64,000 nucleotides of DNA. Origin: Tetrapisispora phaffii CBS 4417 (lineage: Eukaryota; Ascomycota; Saccharomycetes; Saccharomycetales; Saccharomycetaceae). Location: contig NC_016532.1 of NCBI RefSeq assembly GCF_000236905.1, positions 388,481 to 452,480 on the forward strand. Direction: 5' to 3'. The notes beneath the pieces were generated by a model, which searched no databases, was not told the DNA's origin, and worked only from the letters and a program-made list of their open reading frames with translations. Of this stretch, positions 41,156 through 52,388 are shown piece by piece (position 1 is the first letter of the stretch; the number at the start of each line of letters is the position of its first letter). The position numbers and the translations under genes are program-made.

Positions 41156-41757
41156 TCATGAATCAAATTGGGTACACCTTTACATTCTTCAAAACTCAAT
41201 ACATTATTTAGATTTTAATATTTATTTTTTGTAATTTAATCGATAGAGATACACTTTGGCGTTAATTGAACTCCATTATGGAAACTAATCATAAAAAACT
41301 TTTATGCAGTGATATACAGAATAATATTCAACGTCCATGGTAATCGTAACCACTCCTAAAGTATATTAGCAGGATAGTCCCGTTTATCCAAACAATAAAC
41401 CTAAAAAACATAAATCAATGTCCTTATTCTATTCTATTTTAGTCATCTCATTCTTGTCATCTCTTTAATGATGTGGCTGTAGAATGCATAGGGAAAGTTC
41501 ATTGCGTTGCGCCTTACAAAAATTTCAAAAACCTGCGATGCCTTTCTGATGAAAAGAAAGATATAAATATTAATATTTAAGTAATTTAAAATTATTAGAG
41601 ATAGATAACTGATTTGATAGACTATTTGAAAGTTAAAGAGGTTCTTTTTGAAGCGAGCTTTATATAAAGGTGAATTAATCTTTTTTTTAGTAATTATAAT
41701 AGTGGCTTCACCTTCTGTTACAATCGAATTGCTCCACGGCAGGATCTTGAAACTAGC
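41156..41757. other. Intergenic FPK1 - CDC39
   Basis: 602 bp, AT-rich, containing the CDC39 promoter. MSH3 (YCR092C), which sits here in S. cerevisiae, is absent with no recognisable relic. Confidence 0.45.
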
Positions 41758-44700
41758 ATGAATGAAGCTGAATTTAAACCTAACAATTATGAAGAGGTAT
41801 TTGTAGATGATTTAAAGTTGACTGAGAGTGCACATATACATTCATTATTGCTAAATATTGATGAATTAAATTATGAAAAAATAAAGCGGACTATATTATT
41901 TTATTTGGAAGAAGTTTCTGAATACGCCTTTATCAAATACTGGAAGACTATCCTATCAATTAATTCAAATTTTATTATTAACTCTGAAAGAAGGTTTAGA
42001 GACTTAGAAGAAGAACCTGAAGATGATAGAATAATGATTCATTTACTTTATGATTCGTTGCAGGAGTTGCAATATATATCTATGTCAAAAATACTATTGA
42101 TTACAGATATTATCTTGAATGATACTTTCCTAAGTACAATATGTGAGAACATGAAGCTATCTCATATTCTAAGGCATTTAGATCCAATTATTGACGATAT
42201 CATTATAAAACGTTTACAGATCCGAAATAACTACATACCAGTTGAATCGCAACTCGAGGAAGCATCAAAAAATATTGAAAAGGAATTTATAAATATAGTA
42301 GCATCATCAAATGAAAGCAATTTTTGGCTAAAATCATCCTTATTACTTGAATATGCTGATGATAATGACAGAATGAAAATGTTATCATTGTTCATTACAA
42401 AGTTGCTGATCTCTGATAAATCGATTCTATATCTGTTCCCCTCTTCAACAAATTTAGAAGATGTGGTGAATTACTTATACAAGAATAATAAACTAAAAAA
42501 CGAGACGATGAGTTTTGCCAGGTACAAGGCTTTAAATTGGAATAATATTTTTCAGGTAATCAACAAAAATATATCATCTGAAGATGTAAATGCTATAACG
42601 CCCAAATCTATATTGTTTATTTTAGCATTATTCAACAACATAGGCATTTGGAAAGAATTTTTCGGTTTCCCTTGGGATGAAGACTTTGTAACAACATTAT
42701 TATCATTTGTGAGACATTTTGACGAACGCATAAAAGGAAGTTTCTTATATTCTGAATTAAATGAACAAGTGATATATCAACAAAATAAGTTATCTGAATT
42801 CCATTCAGAAATCCCCATATTTGCATATTTTAACACAATAACTTTTCTTCGGTTTGGATTTTCAAAGAGTGTTGATATGTTATCTTCGGACTTAAAAAAA
42901 TTATCAATTGGCATATACGATATCCCTGATAACTATCTACTAACGATAATGAATAATTTTGAATATTTGCGAAATGTGATCAAAGAAGAGGCTACATTAA
43001 TTAATTTTACAAATAATTTGCTAGATCAACTAATGATGCAGCATCCGACTACTTTTGAACCACTTTTCCAAAATATAAATGATTTAACGATTTTACCTTT
43101 ATTATTAAAAAAGAATGAGAAGAAAGCTACATATTTCAATTACTTTAAAGAGAATTTCGATAAGATTAATAAAATGGATATTTTTCTAGAGGCACTGGAT
43201 ATTGAGGACAAGTTATTGTTCCAAAAAACAGAAGATCCGAACAAATTCACATCCGTTCCTAAATTGAACGTGAATGAAATTAAATTACTTATTAACTACC
43301 TTGACGAGATTGTGAAAAGTAAAGTGTGTACATATACTGCCTTAGAACTAGGCCAATTACTATTAGAAACAAGAAATTATTTGTTGAAAAATGAATTCGA
43401 TAGCACTTTTGATGACAAAGAATACCGATTGTTGATGAAATTTCCAAAAATTATTCTCCATGATAAATTTGAAGGTATCGAGTTAAGTGAAAACAATTTG
43501 ATTATTCAAAAATCTGTTGATAATGAGGTCCAAAAAAAGCTTATATCATTATACAAAAATGAATTATTACTCGATGACCTTATTCAGTATTTAATTAAAC
43601 TGAAGCTAAGTACTAGCATACAGGACAATGAACTATATTGTGCGTTCATTTATTTCTTGATTTTTGAGTCGGATTTTTTCTTTCAGTATCCAAAAACAAT
43701 CTTGGAGATAACTGCTGAACTTTGGGGCTTGCTTATTCAAAACAATGTCGTCGAAGCAGTCTCTTTAGATGTGTTTTGTAAAATAATAACAAAATTTCAA
43801 AAAAGTGAAGATGAGCGTTTAAAATTATTTGCAACTATTTCCAGTAACATTTTTAATGATAAAGAGATTATCACATTACCTAAATTTTTAAAAACAATTA
43901 AGGTTAATAATCCTTCTAATAATACCCTTTTCAGCAGTGAGATGATTTTAGAGTCCGACAATAATGCAAATTCTAAACCAACATCATTTACAAGGTATTT
44001 TAAAGACACTCCTTATTCAGCAAAAAAAGATCAAATTAAACCTGAATTAGTTTCGGATTCTAAAATATATGTGCTGCTATTAAATTTAACAGAAAAAAAT
44101 TTCACAACTAATCTCAAGCACTTCAAGGTCCTTGTTACACCACCATATTTTACCTACTTTTGCAGAACTATTTTATCAAAATTTATATCACAGACAAATG
44201 ATAACAAGGTATTTGAAAAATTAATTTTTGGCATGAATTCAAAACAATTAATTGAGTGTATGATACATGAAACTGTTAGTGCTCTATTGGTATTATTGGA
44301 TACTGACTCCTGCGATATTAGTGAATTGCACAAACTAGCTTTGTGGTTGGGATTGATAACAATTGCCCATGATATAGAGATAGCTAACAACATTCTTCCT
44401 CTCCGTCAAATATTGATAGATTCTGTTGAGAATGGGTATATTGATAAGGTAATCTCGACGGTTTGCGGAATTCTTGTTCATGCAAAAGAATCACACACAT
44501 TCAGGTTTCCAAACATCTGGACGAGCTCGATCCTTCAGGAGTTATTCCAAATATATCACTTGTCTGTCTTATCTATTCCACATCTATTTGAGATTGAATT
44601 TTTATTTAATGAACTATTTGGTAATATTAAAAATTTCAAAATGCCAGAATTAGTTGCTGAATATGATCGCTTATCAGAAAATGATATACCATTAGGTAAA

Positions 44701-47652
44701 AAAATCAACAATACAAAAATTGAGCCACAACTATCTCGCAAGTCGGTTAATCATCTAACTGTATTTAGAATAGATAAAATAAGCAATAAAGCAACATCTA
44801 CATCTATTTTAGCTATAGTATCAAATTTAGTTGGATCTTCTACATTGGTTTCAAATAAAGATTTAAGAGAAACTTTTGGCATGGCTATCTCTAAAAGTGT
44901 CTACACAGTTGTCACTAATCTTTATGAAACTGGATTCGAACATGTATTGCCGATATGCTTAATGGAAACGGAGAAATTATACAATGTTGATATGAATGAA
45001 GAACGGTTAAATTTAATTATTGTGGAAATTATGAATAAAGTGCCACTAAAAAAGTTGCTGTTAGATGCGACTCAATGCATTAAAGTAGATACAAAACAAA
45101 ACATGGAATTGCTCTGCTCTATGAATTCTTTAAAAGATTTGAGCATGGAGACCGATATTGATGGAACTCTGCAGGAAAACGAATCTTTAATTTACAAGAT
45201 ATTTTCAAGCTTATTAACAGAATTGTTTTTTTATGAGATTAAAAAATTTATCATGCAAAAACATAAATCAGAATTAGATTCACAAGATAATATAAAGTGT
45301 TTACGAGAAGCTTTAAAGGTTTCGAACTTACAGAAAAATAACCATCAAATTAATAATATCTCAATGACTGCAATAAAGAATGAAACAATGGCGCATGATA
45401 CTCCTCCAGGTTTATCAATCATATCAAACCAGGTAGCAAGAAAGCCAACAGTGCATAATTACTTAACTACACCGGAAAACGACGATAAGAATGCAGTTGC
45501 TCATTTAATTAATCTTTACTTGAGAAATTTGAAATCTAATATATTAAATTCAACTGACAATGGGATAAATTTGAATGGCGTGATATCATTAAATATTCAG
45601 ATATGCACAAAGATATTGGAATTGTTTCCAAAATATAACACAAATGCGGAATTGAAGTCAATTATCTTTCATGAAGTATTTCAATTGCTTGTAATTACTC
45701 AGAACGATTCATTCAAAGAAATCATGTTTCAATTTTTAAAAGAATTCAAACACGAATTCTCAAATTTCAAAGTATTTATTAATTGGTGGTTTATAAAATT
45801 CCTGCCATTACATCCAATTTACAGTAAAGAATTACTAAGATTTTCATTTGAAAAAATTATTGGAAATGAAGACTTAGATTTTATCTTATCTTCTATTTTA
45901 TTAACAAATAGATCATCCTCTTTTATTGAATTCCTCTGCGAATTTTTTTTTCAATGCATTTCAAATAAATCAGAGATGTTATTGAAAAGTGAATTTATTT
46001 CGACTGTTGAAGCTCTTTCTCGATTCAATAATGACGCTGCGAAACATGTATTGAATGTGTTTGATTCCTATTCTTTACTTCAGAATATTGAAAGTTCTTC
46101 ACAAACTAAAAAAAATAAATATATTTTGATACTTATTGAGTTTATCTCTCTACTCAAGAATTCATCTACTGAGGGCAAAGTTATTCTTGTCTTTTTAAAG
46201 CAATTGTTTCAAAAGAAGGTTTTCTGCGATACTAATGATTTAATTGAATTTTTTAATATTTTACTTCAATATTCTGAACAAATGTTTACAGCTTCAACTT
46301 CTGCCACTGATGCATTATTAGTTGTAGATGCTGTTGTTGTTTTATTTATGAATTTACTCATATATCTTGATATTGACAATTTATTAAGAAAGGACGTCGT
46401 TGAGTTGTTTATGTCTCAAATATCGTTCCATTTCAACGAGCAACATAACATAAATAAATTAAACGAAAGGTTTTATTTTAGATTATATTCATCATTGTTG
46501 TGCCAGTGGTCAAGCATGGTTACTGATGATTTTAAAAGTGTTGAAAATGAATCTATTCAGCATGACTTAAAAGAATTTATTCCTATATTTTACAATACCA
46601 TCACCTCGGCTTTACATTCATTCCAGCCTGTTTTATTTCCTGGGTTTTCCTTTGCATTTCTTTCTTTGATATCTCATAGAATGTTATTACCCTTTTATCT
46701 TCAAAACGAGTCTTACTGGATGGACATTACGTTACTATTCGGCGATGTTCTAAAATTCATCGATTTATATTCTACTCAGGAATATGTGTCTACAATTATT
46801 GAAGTCCTAACGAATGGCATGATCAATATCTTTGAAAAGATATCGGATGAATATCCTCAATATTTAATTGCTAATCATTCGCAGCTGATAGCATTATTAC
46901 CTGAATCATCTGTGAAATTAAAAAATATCGTTCTATCTTCAAGCCCAGTTGGTTTTGAAACTGAATGTTATAGAAAAGAACTCGACGAAACTGTAGTCAA
47001 TGACAGCAGTGCACCTTCCATTAAGACAGACCCAACATTAATTATATCCAGGATAAAGAAGCCTCTGGTAAGTTATATAAGAATGCCTTCATCTTCATCA
47101 CTTATGCAAATTAATAAAGACATATACTTGAGAAATTTAAAGACAGTGAATGGTATTGGTTACAATGTGATAACGGTAGATCCCAAAAAAATAAGAGCAA
47201 TAATTTTATTCATTTTAATACAACTAGCTAATGAATTAAAAAAATTGTCTTATAAAGTAGTTTTTAACTTAAATTCTTCCTATTACACTTTGTTAAAATC
47301 TATGATTTTTGTTGATGGTAGTGATAAAGAGGAAGTTAGATATAGATTGATATCAGTTATTGTTGAACAACTAAGATACCCAAACATTCACACGTTTTGG
47401 TGTATTTACTTCCTTGAAAATATTTATCAAAATCATGATGAAACAGACGATGAAATTGTGTTAAAAGAAGTTCAAGAAATAATACTACGATGCATATTTG
47501 AAAGATTATTAATTGTAAACGATGGACCGTATCCTTGGGGTTGTGTTGAATTGCTCATCCATTTAATCAACTTACGAAAAGTTGATATCACGGATTTGCA
47601 ACTAATTAAAAATAATGCCACTTTCAAATCTAAATTAGAACAGTTTTTCTGA
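41758..47652 (+). CDS. CDC39: CCR4-NOT scaffold subunit Not1/Cdc39
   Basis: 1964 aa (about 2108 in S. cerevisiae, YCR093W). Scaffold on which the deadenylases Ccr4 and Pop2 and the other Not proteins assemble. All-helical throughout. The central MIF4G-like region that docks Pop2 should lie near residues 700-1000, and the conserved C-terminal Not1 domain at about 1500-1960. That domain ends in VNDGPYPWGCVELLIHLI, matching the PHPWG motif of the family. No frameshifts across 5.9 kb. PAT1 and POP2 are in the same window. Confidence 0.92.
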   Translation: MNEAEFKPNNYEEVFVDDLKLTESAHIHSLLLNIDELNYEKIKRTILFYLEEVSEYAFIKYWKTILSINSNFIINSERRFRDLEEEPEDDRIMIHLLYDSLQELQYISMSKILLITDIILNDTFLSTICENMKLSHILRHLDPIIDDIIIKRLQIRNNYIPVESQLEEASKNIEKEFINIVASSNESNFWLKSSLLLEYADDNDRMKMLSLFITKLLISDKSILYLFPSSTNLEDVVNYLYKNNKLKNETMSFARYKALNWNNIFQVINKNISSEDVNAITPKSILFILALFNNIGIWKEFFGFPWDEDFVTTLLSFVRHFDERIKGSFLYSELNEQVIYQQNKLSEFHSEIPIFAYFNTITFLRFGFSKSVDMLSSDLKKLSIGIYDIPDNYLLTIMNNFEYLRNVIKEEATLINFTNNLLDQLMMQHPTTFEPLFQNINDLTILPLLLKKNEKKATYFNYFKENFDKINKMDIFLEALDIEDKLLFQKTEDPNKFTSVPKLNVNEIKLLINYLDEIVKSKVCTYTALELGQLLLETRNYLLKNEFDSTFDDKEYRLLMKFPKIILHDKFEGIELSENNLIIQKSVDNEVQKKLISLYKNELLLDDLIQYLIKLKLSTSIQDNELYCAFIYFLIFESDFFFQYPKTILEITAELWGLLIQNNVVEAVSLDVFCKIITKFQKSEDERLKLFATISSNIFNDKEIITLPKFLKTIKVNNPSNNTLFSSEMILESDNNANSKPTSFTRYFKDTPYSAKKDQIKPELVSDSKIYVLLLNLTEKNFTTNLKHFKVLVTPPYFTYFCRTILSKFISQTNDNKVFEKLIFGMNSKQLIECMIHETVSALLVLLDTDSCDISELHKLALWLGLITIAHDIEIANNILPLRQILIDSVENGYIDKVISTVCGILVHAKESHTFRFPNIWTSSILQELFQIYHLSVLSIPHLFEIEFLFNELFGNIKNFKMPELVAEYDRLSENDIPLGKKINNTKIEPQLSRKSVNHLTVFRIDKISNKATSTSILAIVSNLVGSSTLVSNKDLRETFGMAISKSVYTVVTNLYETGFEHVLPICLMETEKLYNVDMNEERLNLIIVEIMNKVPLKKLLLDATQCIKVDTKQNMELLCSMNSLKDLSMETDIDGTLQENESLIYKIFSSLLTELFFYEIKKFIMQKHKSELDSQDNIKCLREALKVSNLQKNNHQINNISMTAIKNETMAHDTPPGLSIISNQVARKPTVHNYLTTPENDDKNAVAHLINLYLRNLKSNILNSTDNGINLNGVISLNIQICTKILELFPKYNTNAELKSIIFHEVFQLLVITQNDSFKEIMFQFLKEFKHEFSNFKVFINWWFIKFLPLHPIYSKELLRFSFEKIIGNEDLDFILSSILLTNRSSSFIEFLCEFFFQCISNKSEMLLKSEFISTVEALSRFNNDAAKHVLNVFDSYSLLQNIESSSQTKKNKYILILIEFISLLKNSSTEGKVILVFLKQLFQKKVFCDTNDLIEFFNILLQYSEQMFTASTSATDALLVVDAVVVLFMNLLIYLDIDNLLRKDVVELFMSQISFHFNEQHNINKLNERFYFRLYSSLLCQWSSMVTDDFKSVENESIQHDLKEFIPIFYNTITSALHSFQPVLFPGFSFAFLSLISHRMLLPFYLQNESYWMDITLLFGDVLKFIDLYSTQEYVSTIIEVLTNGMINIFEKISDEYPQYLIANHSQLIALLPESSVKLKNIVLSSSPVGFETECYRKELDETVVNDSSAPSIKTDPTLIISRIKKPLVSYIRMPSSSSLMQINKDIYLRNLKTVNGIGYNVITVDPKKIRAIILFILIQLANELKKLSYKVVFNLNSSYYTLLKSMIFVDGSDKEEVRYRLISVIVEQLRYPNIHTFWCIYFLENIYQNHDETDDEIVLKEVQEIILRCIFERLLIVNDGPYPWGCVELLIHLINLRKVDITDLQLIKNNATFKSKLEQFF

Positions 47653-48087
47653 TAATTGTATAAATAATTTTTTATTGAAATTAGCATTTATAATTCAATG
47701 CATATATTTGATGTTTTAGAAATCTTATAATATATATATTAAATTCATAAAATATTCTTATTACCTTTTTCGAGTATAGAGTAGTAAGTTCATTGAAGAT
47801 TGGATCAATGGTAGCATTGGTTTATTAATGTCTTTATTTTAACATAGCAATATATATTTATATATAAGAAGTAATTGAAAAACACTTACGTTTAAAATTC
47901 CCGAGCCCTATTTTTAAATAAGAAAGGCTACATATATACATCGATCCATCCATACGTATATATTTAAAACATTAAAAATGAGATCTGGATATTTCATATA
48001 TGAAAATAAGGTAGTGGTATTGCATCATTGTGGTAGATATAGGTGGGAATTTCTTACATCTAAATTGTGAACAAGTTTGAATTATAG
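47653..48087. other. Intergenic CDC39 - CDC50
   Basis: 435 bp of AT-rich sequence with TATATA-rich stretches near 47730 and 47850. Nothing specific is recognised. Confidence 0.4.
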
Positions 48088-49275
48088 ATGATTCTACCAA
48101 AGATAAAAAAGAGTTTCAAAACAATAGTCGGTTATGGGAGCGATAAAGGAGGCACCAAAGTTTCTAGAAGACCAGCTAACACATCTTTTAGACAACAACG
48201 ATTGAAGGCATGGAATCCTATACTTTCACCACAGAATGTACTTCCCTTATTGATATTATTGGCTTGTATATTAGCTCCGATAGGAATTGGTTTAATTATA
48301 AGTGTGATTAGTGTACAAGATACCATCATAGAGTATACAAATTGTTCTAGTGAATCTACAACAACAAGTTTTACTCAGATTCCTGATAAGTATATAAAAT
48401 ATCATTTCAAACAGAAGTTGAATATGGAACCTATGTGGAGATCATTCGTGAATACTGACTCTGACGAAACTATTTGTCAACTCCGATTCGAAATACCTAA
48501 TGATGTTAAAACCCCAATAAATGTTTATTACAAATTAACTAATTTTTACCAGAATCATAGAGAATACGTTGATTCGATCGATATAGATCAATTAAAGGGT
48601 GAAGCTATCCCATACTCTGATCTAGACGATAAATGTGACCCATTTAGAGAATATAATGGAAAGACTGTTTACCCTTGTGGTCTTATTGCAAATTCAATGT
48701 TCAATGATACATTTGCAAGTGAGTTTGTTGGAATTGATGATACAAGAAATTATAAACTGACTAATAATAATACAGCATGGAGCACTGATAAACATAGATA
48801 TAAAAAGACAAAATATGATATCAATGATATTGTTCCTCCAGTAAATTGGATTAAAAAATTTCCAAATGGGTATACCGAAGAAAATTTACCTGATCTTAAT
48901 ACTTGGCAAGAATTTCAAGTATGGGCAAGACCTGCTGCATTACCAAATTTTTATAAATTAATTCTAAAAAATGAAACTGTAACTCTACCGACAGGAAATT
49001 ACACTTTTGACATTGGTCTTAATTATCCAGTTGATTCTTTTGATGGTACGAAGTCGTTTGTCCTCACTACAAATACCATTGTGGGTGCACGGAATATAAC
49101 TTTAGGAGTAGTTTACCTTATTGTAGCGGGTATCTCAACTTTATTCGCATTCATATTCCTGATCAAGGTTCTTCTTTCGCCTAAAGAAAATAGTGATCAT
49201 CTATACTTAAGAAATGCACATTTAACTGGCAGAAATGGCACCAGACCAGAACTTCCGATAAGGGAGATCCTTTAA
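48088..49275 (+). CDS. CDC50: P4-ATPase flippase chaperone subunit Cdc50
   Basis: 395 aa (Cdc50 YCR094W about 391; its WGD sister YNR048W about 393). Partner of the aminophospholipid flippase Drs2 in late Golgi and endosomes. Two membrane spans lie near residues 52-75 and 341-365, with a large lumenal loop carrying several N-glycosylation sequons (NDT, NNT, NET, NYT). Conserved blocks include NTSFRQQRLKAW, YPCGLIANSMFNDTF and FQVWARPAALP. The C-terminal REIL ending is as in Cdc50, which favours that name over the sister. Confidence 0.93.
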   Translation: MILPKIKKSFKTIVGYGSDKGGTKVSRRPANTSFRQQRLKAWNPILSPQNVLPLLILLACILAPIGIGLIISVISVQDTIIEYTNCSSESTTTSFTQIPDKYIKYHFKQKLNMEPMWRSFVNTDSDETICQLRFEIPNDVKTPINVYYKLTNFYQNHREYVDSIDIDQLKGEAIPYSDLDDKCDPFREYNGKTVYPCGLIANSMFNDTFASEFVGIDDTRNYKLTNNNTAWSTDKHRYKKTKYDINDIVPPVNWIKKFPNGYTEENLPDLNTWQEFQVWARPAALPNFYKLILKNETVTLPTGNYTFDIGLNYPVDSFDGTKSFVLTTNTIVGARNITLGVVYLIVAGISTLFAFIFLIKVLLSPKENSDHLYLRNAHLTGRNGTRPELPIREIL

Positions 49276-49447
49276 TCATACTAGGAAATTAATGTGACAT
49301 AGTTTTTATATATTTAAGATACTAAGGTTATATAGAGTAAGTTCAAAAATATTAAGATTGCCTATATATGTTAAGAAAAGTATGATGCTTGATTCGTGAA
49401 AACTCTTCTTGTGATGCATTATCGTTAATCATTTCATATAGTTAAGA

Positions 49448-50110
49448 TTATTGTTGAAAACCGAAACCATTTCTAGTTTGTTTCTTCAACCTGTCCCGCA
49501 TCATTAATGAAGAAGATGATTGTGAGCGTTCTGGACTTGAACTAGTCCTAGTATTTGTTTGTTGTTGATTATGTAAACCATGTTTTTCGCCTAAATTTTG
49601 TGTTGGCATTTTTGTATAATCATTTGTGTTCTGAAGAGCATTTTTATCATTAAATGAACTATATATACTTTGAAACGACATACTTGCAGTAGGTTTTTGT
49701 TTAACTTTTGTCACTTCAGGCTTTGGTGTTGGTTCAGGGATCTGTCGTATAGGCTCATTTAACATATTAGTGTACGAGTTTCTATTACGGGTAGACATAA
49801 ATACTCCACCCCCAGATGAGGGTTCACTTTTCTTTTGTAGTTTCTCTTGTTGCCCCATTTGCTTCTTTAGTATTTTGTTTTCATCTGGCAAGTCTTCCTT
49901 GTGACCTAACCAACCTGGGAAACCTTGGAAAGGCTGCTGATTCTGATAATATTTAACGAGTGCCTTATGAACCAGCGTGGTTTCAATGCTATTACCATCA
50001 GAGTCAGACTTCACACTCAATTGTGATAATGAATTCGAAATCGATTTAGTCGATTTCGTAAATTTGTTCCAAAGATTGTCGGAATCAGAATTGGAAGTAT
50101 ATGCACTCAT
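49448..50110 (-). CDS. MSO1: Sec1-binding exocytosis protein Mso1
   Basis: 220 aa (about 210 in S. cerevisiae, YNR049C). Binds Sec1 and membrane lipids at sites of SNARE assembly in bud secretion and sporulation. The N-terminal segment NLWNKFTKSTKSISNSLSQL is the conserved Sec1-binding helix. The middle GFPGWLGHKEDLPDE segment is also conserved. The rest is Ser/Gln/Asn-rich and disordered. Placement between CDC50 and LYS9 matches. Confidence 0.88.
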   Translation of the reverse strand: MSAYTSNSDSDNLWNKFTKSTKSISNSLSQLSVKSDSDGNSIETTLVHKALVKYYQNQQPFQGFPGWLGHKEDLPDENKILKKQMGQQEKLQKKSEPSSGGGVFMSTRNRNSYTNMLNEPIRQIPEPTPKPEVTKVKQKPTASMSFQSIYSSFNDKNALQNTNDYTKMPTQNLGEKHGLHNQQQTNTRTSSSPERSQSSSSLMMRDRLKKQTRNGFGFQQ

Positions 50111-50522
50111 AGTTTGATGACAGTTAAAATAAACTTGTAAATTATGACAACAATTGATCCTTTAACTTAAGATTGCTAAGGATTCTGATGGTTCTCAATA
50201 GTTTCAAAGGTAGTGCAATTATATACATTATGTTGAACTAGTTCAAGATAGGATGTAAATGAAGCAGTTGTATTTTTTATACCTGAAAACTTGTCCTTAA
50301 ACTATTTCTAGTCATGTGACTGGTATACTTAAGAGAGGTTCAAGTAATATATAAAGATTACAATATATTATATCACTTTTAGCCTATCACAATTCCTTTT
50401 AATGGAAGGTTTTGCGTCTTCAAACTTAGATTAGGACATTCTACATATAAATGTGTTTTGATAGATGTGAATCAATATATTTTATAAAATTTTACCATTA
50501 AATTTTCTATTTACTATATATT
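50111..50522. other. Intergenic MSO1 promoter / LYS9 3' region
   Basis: 412 bp, AT-rich. A CATGTGAC-type half-site near 50314. No genes are seen. Confidence 0.4.
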
Positions 50523-51863
50523 CTAAGCTATTGTCTTCTCGACTAAATAAATGTCATATTTGTCCTTTAATTCCTTCATAATTGGATCATTAATTTCTGG
50601 AGTATAAGGAGCTAAAAGACCTGGGCCTTCAATTTGGCCATTTAATACCATTTGGGTAGCAATTGCAACTGGATAACCAACAGTGGCAGCCATTGAGCTG
50701 TATCCACCAACTTTACCATAATCGACCAAAGTTGAGGTTCTTGTTTCTGTAGTGCCATCTGCCCATTCGATGCCAAATTTATGTTGAAGCACAACCATAT
50801 CACGCTCATTTTCTGTATATTGCATCAATTCTTCTAATGTGGCACATAATGTATCTAAGGCATTGCCCTTTGGAGTAATAGGAGTAGTGGAAAAAAATCC
50901 TAACCATTGGAAACCGTTTAAAATTCTTTCTCTATCTTCATCAGATTTCCATTGAGTTAAGGAATCAATTTTTTTTATTATATCTTGTTTTGAAGATGAC
51001 TCACTTTGTAAATAACGTTGTAAAGCCTCACTCCATGATATAGGCTTAGTAAAAATGTCATTTTCATCGTCCTTTAACATACCCATGTCAACTAACACCT
51101 TAACAAATTCTGGGAAACCTTGATATCTCAAAGTACCTCTAATAACAGTCTCAGCTTCTGGAATTTCATATAATTCTTTAAAAGCTGTTGAATCTCTATT
51201 TGGGTAACAAACGAAGGCGTAACCGGGATAAATGAAATACGGTTTAGCAGAACTCATTAAATCTTCTGAACTTACTTGAACCAATTGATTGTCTTTGTAA
51301 TACTTTGCAGAATTCCTCAAAGCTAATAAAACACCTCTTGAAGACCAAGAAAATTTGTAACCTAATGGATTGTCAGAATCCTCTGGGGATGGTAAACCAC
51401 CACAGTATGAAATAAAGGATGTAATTTTACCTTTTTTCTTGTGGACTTCATCAATGACTTTGACAGCATATAAATGATCGATACCAGGATCTAGACCAAT
51501 TTCATTCATAACGGTGATGCCTGCCTTCTTAATTTCTGGTTCTAATTCTCTTAAAGCCGGAGAAATGTATGAGGAAGTAACAACATTCTTCTTTAATCTA
51601 ATGGCACTCTTAACAACGGTGGAATGATAAATATATGGAATCAATGAAATCACTACATCATTTTCTGACAAAACTTTGTCCAATGCAGTTTCATCAGTAA
51701 CATCTAAAGAAATAGCGCCTGAATTAGTGCCTTTAGCTAATTCTTGTGCATTTTTTAAAGTTCTACAAGCAACTGTGACTTCAATATCACCTGTTTTTGA
51801 TAAAACATCGACAACTGGTTTGGCAACAAAACCAGAACCTAATAATAAAACTTTTTTCACCAT
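50523..51863 (-). CDS. LYS9: Saccharopine dehydrogenase (NADP+, L-glutamate-forming)
   Basis: 446 aa, identical in length to S. cerevisiae Lys9 (YNR050C). Condenses aminoadipate semialdehyde with glutamate to give saccharopine, the seventh step of fungal lysine synthesis. N-terminal Rossmann motif LLLGSGFVAKPVVDVL. Further conserved blocks are NEIGLDPGIDHLYA, SYCGGLPSPEDSDNPLGYKFSWSS (shown in part), YAFVCYPNRDS, and a C-terminal GPGLLAPYTPEI. Codon use suggests good expression. Confidence 0.98.
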   Translation of the reverse strand: MVKKVLLLGSGFVAKPVVDVLSKTGDIEVTVACRTLKNAQELAKGTNSGAISLDVTDETALDKVLSENDVVISLIPYIYHSTVVKSAIRLKKNVVTSSYISPALRELEPEIKKAGITVMNEIGLDPGIDHLYAVKVIDEVHKKKGKITSFISYCGGLPSPEDSDNPLGYKFSWSSRGVLLALRNSAKYYKDNQLVQVSSEDLMSSAKPYFIYPGYAFVCYPNRDSTAFKELYEIPEAETVIRGTLRYQGFPEFVKVLVDMGMLKDDENDIFTKPISWSEALQRYLQSESSSKQDIIKKIDSLTQWKSDEDRERILNGFQWLGFFSTTPITPKGNALDTLCATLEELMQYTENERDMVVLQHKFGIEWADGTTETRTSTLVDYGKVGGYSSMAATVGYPVAIATQMVLNGQIEGPGLLAPYTPEINDPIMKELKDKYDIYLVEKTIA

Positions 51864-52044
51864 TATATATTATTGATACGAGATAGTATATTCCGATTAC
51901 TGAACCCTTTCTTAATTCTATGGGAGATCAATACTTAGATATTGATAATAAAAAATTCTGACAAAACTAAGAAAGAAAATATCGTAAACTCAAGAGAACC
52001 TCGATACTTATATACAAAAATAAGAACTAGTAACTTAAAATTTT

Positions 52045-52278
52045 ATGAATCATAATATTATTATTGATGACGAACTCCAGTTTTCTTCGTGTTTTACCAC
52101 ACTTGTTAGCATATGGTATATCCTGTTGAATAAACGTTATAATCCCATTAGATACGATGACATATCTACACATATCTTTCTTAATACAAATAACTGGATT
52201 GAGTACCAGATGCTTTACAGCAACATAATGGAGCTAAATTCTACTGGGTTTAAAATTCAATGGAACCAAAATATATAG
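52045..52278 (+). other. Unassigned 77-codon ORF between LYS9 and the putative snR49
   Basis: Starts with ATG and has a mixed, non-repetitive composition (SIWYILLNKRYN, NNWIEYQMLY), but I recognise no family. It lies in the LYS9 promoter side of the region. AT-rich DNA gives frames of this size by chance, so it may not be a gene. Confidence 0.2.
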
Positions 52279-52337
52279 ATACCTTGCTTCAAACAATTAT
52301 AGAATAAACTATCTTTATTTTTTTACCTTAATGCTGT

Positions 52338-52382
52338 GCGATGAGGTGAAATTTTAAGATTTTCAAAGTTTCATCTCATCGC
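52338..52382. promoter_or_regulatory. Inverted pair of PAC boxes with RRPE-like sequence
   Basis: GCGATGAG at 52338-52345 runs into TGAAATTTT (52347-52355). A second PAC on the other strand reads CTCATCGC at 52375-52382. The two form a 14-bp inverted repeat with one mismatch. They lie directly upstream of the predicted snoRNA, consistent with ribosome-biogenesis control. Confidence 0.7.
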
Positions 52383-52388
52383 GATGAA

